A stretch of 64,000 nt of DNA from an uncultured Oscillibacter sp. GTDB taxonomy: Bacteria; Bacillota; Clostridia; Oscillospirales; Oscillospiraceae. The stretch covers positions 1 through 64,000 of the forward strand of contig CAJUDV010000006.1 in NCBI GenBank assembly GCA_910585385.1, in the 5' to 3' direction. Below the pieces are notes generated by a model, which did no database searches, was not told where the DNA came from, and saw nothing but the letters and a program-made list of their open reading frames with translations. The first letter of the stretch is position 1. Every line of letters starts with the position of its first letter. The translations under genes and the position numbers were made by a program. Of this stretch, positions 59,495 to 64,000 are shown one piece after another.

Positions 59495-60898
59495 ATGCAG
59501 ACCTTTAAACCAGTGACAAAGCAGGACGCGCCGAAGCTGCGGCGGTATTACCAGAATTGCAGCTACGGCCTGTGCGAGTACTCCGTGGGCACCAAGCTCA
59601 TGTGGCGCAGGACCCTTCACCCCGCCTGGGCGGAGATTGCCGGATGTCTGGTGATCCGCAACACCATCGACGGGCAGACCGCCTTTGACTACCCGGTCCC
59701 CGGCCCCGGAGGAGACGAGGACGCGGCTCTGACCGCCATTGAGTCCTACTGCCTGGAGGCGGGCGTGTGCCCGGTGATCTCCGTGGTGCCGGAGTGCAAA
59801 GCGGCCAAGCTCCTGGCCCGCTATCCCTATGTGCGGGTCAGCAGCATCCGCACCTGGCGGGACTACGTGTACTACCGGGAGGATCTCCAATTCTTCACCG
59901 GGCGGCGCTACTCGGGCCAGCGGAACCACATCAAGAAGTTCCATACCCAGTGGCCGGAGGCGTTCTTCCGTCCTTTGACGGCGGCGGACAGGGATGTGAT
60001 TGAGCGCTTCTGGGCGGACTATGAGGCGGAGTTCCCCAAGGGGGACAACGCCAAGGCCCGGGACGAGCTGGCCCTGGCCCAGAAGATGCTGAGGATGGCG
60101 GGAAAGTCCTTCTTCCTGGCCGGCGGGATGTTCGACGGAGAGCGGCTCATCGCCCTGTCCCTGGCGGAGCGGTGCGGGGACACCCTGATTATCCACATTG
60201 AAAAGGCGCTGTACTCCTACACCGGCGTGTACCCCGCCCTGGTGCAGGAATTTGCGGGCGCGTTCGGCGGCGACTGCCAGTGGATCAACCGGGAGGATGA
60301 CGCCGCCGACCGGGGCCTCCGCACCTCCAAGCTCCAATACGGCCCGGCGAAGCTGGCGCCCAAGTACCGCTTCGAGCCCCAGAACGAGCTGCTGTGCCAT
60401 GTGAAGGCCATCCCGGAGCTGAAAACGGAGCGCCTGACCCTCTCTGCCCTGACTGAGGCGGACATCCCCGCCTACAACGCCCTGGTGCTGGACCGGGAGC
60501 GGAACCGCTGGTGGGGCTATGACGACGTGGCGGGCCTGGGAGGCCCGGTGGAGGAGCGGAGCTTCTTCGACGTGGCCCGGCGGGACTTTGCCAACGGCCT
60601 CGCCGCCAACTTCGCCATCCGGCTGGAGGGCAGGCTCATCGGCGAGGCGGTGCTCTACCGCTTTGACTACCAGGGCGGCGCGGAGCTGGGCTGCCGCATC
60701 GACAGCGCCTATGACGGCCACGGATACGGCGCCGAGGCCTTTGCCGCCGTGGCCAACTGGGGGCTGTACAAGGTGCAGCTGAACCGGGTGGTGGCCAAGT
60801 GCTACAAGGAGAATCAGGCCTCCTTCAAGATGCTCTCCTCCTGCATGCGCAGGAACGGGGAGGATGAGACGTTCTTTTATTTTGAGAAACCGGTATGA
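59495..60898 (+). CDS. DUF2156-GNAT fusion protein
   Basis: A 467-residue two-domain protein. The N-terminal part (about 1-295) resembles DUF2156 / phosphatidylglycerol lysyltransferase C-terminal domains: DAPKLRRYYQNCSYGLCEYS, FTGRRYSGQRNHIKKF (~129) and WINREDDAADRGLRTSKLQY (~266). The C-terminal part (about 305-467) is a RimJ/RimL-like N-acetyltransferase: ELKTERLTLSALTEADIP, GCRIDSAYDGHGYGAEAF and VVAKCYKENQASFKML. Both are acyltransferase folds, so it may transfer aminoacyl or acyl groups twice over, but no substrate is known. It has no neighbours in its transcription unit. Confidence 0.8.
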   Translation: MQTFKPVTKQDAPKLRRYYQNCSYGLCEYSVGTKLMWRRTLHPAWAEIAGCLVIRNTIDGQTAFDYPVPGPGGDEDAALTAIESYCLEAGVCPVISVVPECKAAKLLARYPYVRVSSIRTWRDYVYYREDLQFFTGRRYSGQRNHIKKFHTQWPEAFFRPLTAADRDVIERFWADYEAEFPKGDNAKARDELALAQKMLRMAGKSFFLAGGMFDGERLIALSLAERCGDTLIIHIEKALYSYTGVYPALVQEFAGAFGGDCQWINREDDAADRGLRTSKLQYGPAKLAPKYRFEPQNELLCHVKAIPELKTERLTLSALTEADIPAYNALVLDRERNRWWGYDDVAGLGGPVEERSFFDVARRDFANGLAANFAIRLEGRLIGEAVLYRFDYQGGAELGCRIDSAYDGHGYGAEAFAAVANWGLYKVQLNRVVAKCYKENQASFKMLSSCMRRNGEDETFFYFEKPV

Positions 60899-60900
60899 TG

Positions 60901-60940
60901 AAAGAGGAGCTGTGCCCAATGGACACAGCTCCTCTTTTGT
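60901..60940. terminator. Terminator between the fusion gene and DUF4015 gene
   Basis: GAGGAGCTGTG and CACAGCTCCTC form the stem, followed by TTTT. The two flanking genes converge on it. Confidence 0.85.
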
Positions 60941-62008
60941 CTATTCACCACTGGGAAGCAGCAGGAAAGGCCCATCCCAGGCGGGGTCCGGCGCGGTGAG
61001 CTCCGGCAGGAAGTCCTGAACCCGTTTTTCAGCCACACCCTCCGCCTGGAGCACCAGGTTGGAGAGGATCTCCGCCTGTCCCGGTTTTGTCACGGCGTAC
61101 ACCCGGTCCACATAGCTGACGGCACGGGTCAGCACCAGGCCGGAGGCGGCCTCCCGTCCATCGGAGATGACGCTCTCGGGCAATTCCATGGAGAGCTTCA
61201 CATCATAAGGTTCCAGCGTCTGGAGCAGGTCCTGCCACAGCAGACCCAGATTTTCCTCCATAGAGCCGGAGCCGTAATTCAGGGCGTTCAGATCCCCCTG
61301 GGTGGGATAGCCGGTGTCCGTCAGCAGAATTTCGTCAAAACCCAGCTCCGCGATCTCCCGGACCAGGCCGCACAGATACTCCCGGGCGGCCTCCCGGCCG
61401 GGGTCCAGCCAGGTGGTGCCGCCGCCGTGGAACATCTTGCCGTTTTTGTTCTTCATGCCCATAGGCTGGTTGTTCATATAGGGGGCAACGGCGTCCGGCA
61501 GACAGGAAAAACGGGCGATGGCGTACAGCTCCTCGTCCCCGGTAATAAGCCTCAGGGCATCCGTGGTGCCCTGGACCGTCTTCACCGCCTTCTCCGCGGC
61601 GGTCTGGGAGGCAAAGTAGACAGATCCGCGGGCGTCCTTCAAGGTGACGGTTACGCCGCCGAAAGCCTCCCCCATCTCCGCCCTGGCGGCCTCCCAAGCC
61701 GCGGGGGTCAGGGGGGCGGAGGTCAGAGAGTACACCTGAAACACGGGCGGGGCCTCCGGCTCCTGCACGACGATCTCCAAACTGTCCGGAGGCTCCGGCT
61801 CCTGCACGGGCGGGGAGTCCGGCGGTTCCGCCGCGTCTGGCTGCCGCTCCGGCAGACGGAAAAAGGGGGCGCCGTTTTCGTCATAGGCGACGTAGCGCTG
61901 CATGGCCAGGGCGCTCAGCGCCGCTATAATAATACACACCAGAAGCACGGCCAGGGCGGCCTTTCCCTTTGATGCCCGGCCCCGGTAGTTGCGGTATCCT
62001 CTGGCCAA
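60941..62008 (-). CDS. Membrane-anchored DUF4015 (glycoside hydrolase-like) protein
   Basis: A 355-residue protein with a basic N-terminus, one membrane helix (about 17-38), a Pro/Glu-rich linker (~55-90) and a TIM-barrel-like extracellular domain. TTWLDPGREAAREYLCGLVREIAE, then LGFDEILLTDTGYPTQG (~235) resembles the core of DUF4015 putative glycoside hydrolases. I place the start at TTG because GGAGG lies nine bases ahead; an upstream ATG lacks a site. The substrate is unknown. It converges on the fusion gene. Confidence 0.75.
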   Translation of the reverse strand: MARGYRNYRGRASKGKAALAVLLVCIIIAALSALAMQRYVAYDENGAPFFRLPERQPDAAEPPDSPPVQEPEPPDSLEIVVQEPEAPPVFQVYSLTSAPLTPAAWEAARAEMGEAFGGVTVTLKDARGSVYFASQTAAEKAVKTVQGTTDALRLITGDEELYAIARFSCLPDAVAPYMNNQPMGMKNKNGKMFHGGGTTWLDPGREAAREYLCGLVREIAELGFDEILLTDTGYPTQGDLNALNYGSGSMEENLGLLWQDLLQTLEPYDVKLSMELPESVISDGREAASGLVLTRAVSYVDRVYAVTKPGQAEILSNLVLQAEGVAEKRVQDFLPELTAPDPAWDGPFLLLPSGE

Positions 62009-62062
62009 TGGCGTCTCCCTCCTCTCCGCAAATTTATACAAATTTCTAAAGGCAGGCGGAAA

Positions 62063-62500
62063 TCAGCCCTCCAGGCTCATCATCTTATCCACCCGGCGGG
62101 CGTGGCGGCCGCCCTCAAACTCCGTGGAGAGGAATGCCTCCACCATGCGCTCGGCCATATTTTTTCCGGTAAACCCCGCGCCGATGGCCATCATGTTGGC
62201 GTCGTTGTGGCGGCGGGTCATCTCCGCCTGGAGGCAGTCGGCGCAGTGGGCGCAGCGGATGCCCTTGACCTTGTTGGCGGCGATGGAGATGCCAATGCCG
62301 GTGGTGCAGATCACAATGCCCCGGTCGCATGTGCCCGCCGCCACGGCCCGGGCCGCCGCGGCGCCAAAGTCTGGATAGTCGCAGCTGTCCAGGGAATCGC
62401 AGCCGAAGTCCTCATAGGTGTGGCCCAGCTTCTCCAGGACCTGGATGATATACTGTTTCAGCTCATAGCCGCCGTGGTCGCAGCCCAGCGCAATTTTCAT
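62063..62500 (-). CDS. rpiB: Ribose-5-phosphate isomerase B
   Basis: Interconverts ribose-5-phosphate and ribulose-5-phosphate; RpiB members may also use allose or galactose phosphates. 145 residues. MKIALGCDHGGYELKQ at the start, the catalytic Cys in GIVICTTGIGISIAANKVKGIR (~61), and RRHNDANMMAIGAGF (~96) are diagnostic. AGGAG precedes the start. It has its own promoter and is followed by the DUF4015 gene on the same strand. Confidence 0.95.
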   Translation of the reverse strand: MKIALGCDHGGYELKQYIIQVLEKLGHTYEDFGCDSLDSCDYPDFGAAAARAVAAGTCDRGIVICTTGIGISIAANKVKGIRCAHCADCLQAEMTRRHNDANMMAIGAGFTGKNMAERMVEAFLSTEFEGGRHARRVDKMMSLEG

Positions 62501-62530
62501 GGTGACACACTCCTGTCTGATATTTTTCCT

Positions 62531-62559
62531 ATTGTATCTTGATTCCTCGAAAAAATCAA
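62531..62559 (-). promoter_or_regulatory. Promoter of rpiB
   Basis: On the minus strand TTGATT and TACAAT with a 17-base spacer, just downstream of the PHP phosphatase gene. Confidence 0.75.
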
Positions 62560-62578
62560 TACGTTTCCATCATTTCCC

Positions 62579-63388
62579 TCACAGGTTATGCCAAATGGGC
62601 TGACGCCGCTCAAAGGTGCAGAACCGGGTAAACCCGCACCGGCGCAGCAGCTCCTGCCGCTCCCGGACGGCGCAGCCGGCGAACTCCGGCGTGTGGGCGT
62701 CGGTGCCCAGGGTGATGATCTCACCTCCCAGGTCCCGGTACATCCGCAGCCATTTCTCATCCGGCAGGGGGGTGTTGCCCCGGTTGGTATTCAGCTCAAT
62801 GCCCCGGCCCTTTTGGACCACAGTGCGGAGAATGCCCTCTACCTCCGCCTCGAAGGGATCGAAACTCAAATGGAAGCCCTGGTTCTCGTTGAGATACCGC
62901 AGGGGCAGAGTCAGGTGGCCCAGAACGTCGAACTGCCCCCACTCCGCCGTCTGTCTCACCAGTCCCAAATAGTCGCCGATGCCAAGCAGGGCCTCCTCCT
63001 CATCCTCCGGGTGGAAGAAATACATATCCACAAAGCCGAACCGCTCTGAGAGAATGTGGGTGGAGCCGATGATGAAGTCCAGCTCCGGTGCGCCCTTTAA
63101 CAGCTCCGCGGTGCGGGGCAGGTCCAGAACGGCCTCCCCCAGCTCGATGCCCAGGCGCAGCTGAATGCGGTCTCCCAGCGCCTCCCGGGCCTCCCGAAAC
63201 TCCTTGGAGAGGGCGCCCCAGTCGTAGAACTCAATGGGGTCCCGGCCGTTCCAGGCCACGGGCTCGATGTGGTCGGTAAAGCACACCTCGTTCATCCCCG
63301 CCCGCAGGGCGGCCTCAGCCATCTCGGTCATGGAGTGCCTGGCGTCCGGGGAGACCCGGGAGTGCATGTGGTAATCTGCCAGATACAA
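62579..63388 (-). CDS. PHP-domain phosphatase (histidinol-phosphatase type)
   Basis: A 269-residue PHP-fold metallo-phosphatase, closest in layout to HisJ/HisK histidinol-phosphatases. DYHMHSRVSPDA (~5), CFTDHIEP (~36), IGSTHI (~106), LGHLTLP (~156) and GTDAHTPE (~227) give the metal ligands. No his genes are nearby, so a histidine role is uncertain. The TTG start has GGAGG eight bases ahead; the GTG three codons earlier overlaps its own ribosome site. Confidence 0.85.
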   Translation of the reverse strand: MYLADYHMHSRVSPDARHSMTEMAEAALRAGMNEVCFTDHIEPVAWNGRDPIEFYDWGALSKEFREAREALGDRIQLRLGIELGEAVLDLPRTAELLKGAPELDFIIGSTHILSERFGFVDMYFFHPEDEEEALLGIGDYLGLVRQTAEWGQFDVLGHLTLPLRYLNENQGFHLSFDPFEAEVEGILRTVVQKGRGIELNTNRGNTPLPDEKWLRMYRDLGGEIITLGTDAHTPEFAGCAVRERQELLRRCGFTRFCTFERRQPIWHNL

Positions 63389-63456
63389 AACGCTCACCTC
63401 CTGATTCGGTTCCTGCTGGCGTTACAATGCCCCGCAGGGGCGGCTGAGCGCCGTCC

Positions 63457-64000
63457 CTATTTCTTGAACTTCTTGAAGAACTTCTTCCGCTCCTCGTAGT
63501 TGTTGTCTCCCACGCTCTCGGCAAACTTTTTCAGGGCGTCCTTCTGTTCCTTGTTCAGATTCCGGGGCGTCTCGATGTAGACGGTGACGTATTGGTCGCC
63601 CCGGCCCCGGCCGTTGATGGCGGGGATGCCCTTGCCCTTGAGGCGGAAGGTGGTGCCGCTCTGGGTGCCCTCGGGGAGGTCGTATTTGACCTTGCCGTCG
63701 ATGGTGGGAATCTCCAGCTCCGCCCCCAGCACCGCCTGGGCAAAGGTAATGGGCGCCTCGCACAGCACGCTGGTCCCCTCCCGGCGGAAGAGCTCGTGGG
63801 GCCGGACAGTGATGGTGATCAGAAGGTCCCCGGCAGGCCCGCCGTTGGTGCCGGCGTGGCCCTGGCCCCGGATGGAGATGGTCTGCCCGTGGTCGATGCC
63901 GGCGGGGATGGTGGCCTGAATGGTCTTGCGCTTCCGGACCAGGCCGGCGCCGTGGCAGTCCTTGCAGGGCTGGTGGATGATCTTGCCCTTGCCGCCGCAC
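63457..64000 (-). CDS. dnaJ: Chaperone DnaJ, C-terminal part (cut by window edge)
   Basis: The last 181 residues of the Hsp40 co-chaperone that stimulates DnaK. The window enters in the zinc-binding domain (CGGKGKII...CKDCHGAG), continues through the substrate-binding beta domains (ATIPAGIDHGQTISIRGQGHAG, TFRLKGKGIP) and ends with the dimerisation tail ERKKFFKKFKK. The J domain and start lie beyond the window. dnaK and grpE would be expected upstream on the same strand. Confidence 0.95.
   Translation of the reverse strand, partial: CGGKGKIIHQPCKDCHGAGLVRKRKTIQATIPAGIDHGQTISIRGQGHAGTNGGPAGDLLITITVRPHELFRREGTSVLCEAPITFAQAVLGAELEIPTIDGKVKYDLPEGTQSGTTFRLKGKGIPAINGRGRGDQYVTVYIETPRNLNKEQKDALKKFAESVGDNNYEERKKFFKKFKK

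Noticed and set aside
58244..60919. Very long open frame on the minus strand across mreB and the fusion gene
   Set aside because: It is an antisense shadow in GC-rich DNA. The plus-strand genes here have clear family motifs, ribosome sites and terminators; the minus frame gives a low-complexity Gly/Val/His-rich product.

Overview
The window looks like a chromosome segment of a GC-rich, spore-forming, anaerobic gut Firmicute, most likely order Oscillospirales (Oscillibacter/Flavonifractor/Lawsonibacter-like). This is inferred from several things: gene content (spoVAC, an L27 with a Prp-cleavable leader next to the Prp protease, a six-gene Rnf complex, formate-THF ligase, AtoE, NhaC), strong Shine-Dalgarno sites before most genes, and very GC-rich codon use. 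I saw no phage, conjugative element, CRISPR array, tRNA or rRNA. Both ends cut a gene: obgE at the left, dnaJ at the right.

1-8.2 kb: the ribosomal block rplU-prp-rpmA with obgE downstream (minus strand); a minus-strand operon of a zinc-ribbon membrane protein, mtnN, luxS and a four-copy PepSY protein; then capA, a small secreted-protein gene broken at a 7-A run, and dpaL followed by a 141-bp MITE. 8.4-14.7 kb: a mannitol locus, mtlD, a DeoR regulator, HPr, enzyme I and a fused mannitol EIICBA. A repeated GATTGAAA-type site in front of mtlD, deoR and ptsH suggests one regulon. 14.7-27 kb: a MATE exporter operon, xanthine permease, a methyltransferase, spoVAC, hemW, a CmpB-like membrane protein, an AtoE transporter, a divergent MocR regulator/ECF S-component pair sharing one palindromic promoter, and a DUF975 protein.

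27.4-32.6 kb: rnfCDGEAB, the ion-pumping ferredoxin:NAD+ oxidoreductase. 32.8-42.5 kb: an ABC importer (an ATPase with about 110 extra residues, a two-domain permease, a HAD phosphatase, a lipoprotein) divergent from a second binding lipoprotein, a YesM-like kinase and a YesN-like regulator. The layout suggests sensed import and dephosphorylation of a phosphorylated solute.

42.6-64 kb: a DUF1294 protein, NhaC, a frameshifted acetyltransferase, asnS, a DUF1624 acyltransferase, pyk, fhs, a metallo-hydrolase, and a compressed operon of a membrane-tethered MerR regulator, two tiny membrane proteins and a YbjQ protein. In that operon each C-terminal tail carries the ribosome-binding site and start codon of the next gene. 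Then come mutY with two small genes and a PflX-like radical-SAM protein, an XRE regulator with comF, mreB, a DUF2156-GNAT fusion, a DUF4015 protein, rpiB, a PHP phosphatase and dnaJ.

Most genes are ordinary housekeeping. The parts most worth follow-up are the MerR nested operon, the palindromic divergent promoter, the ABC/three-component system, the mannitol regulon, the MITE and the two homopolymer frameshifts.
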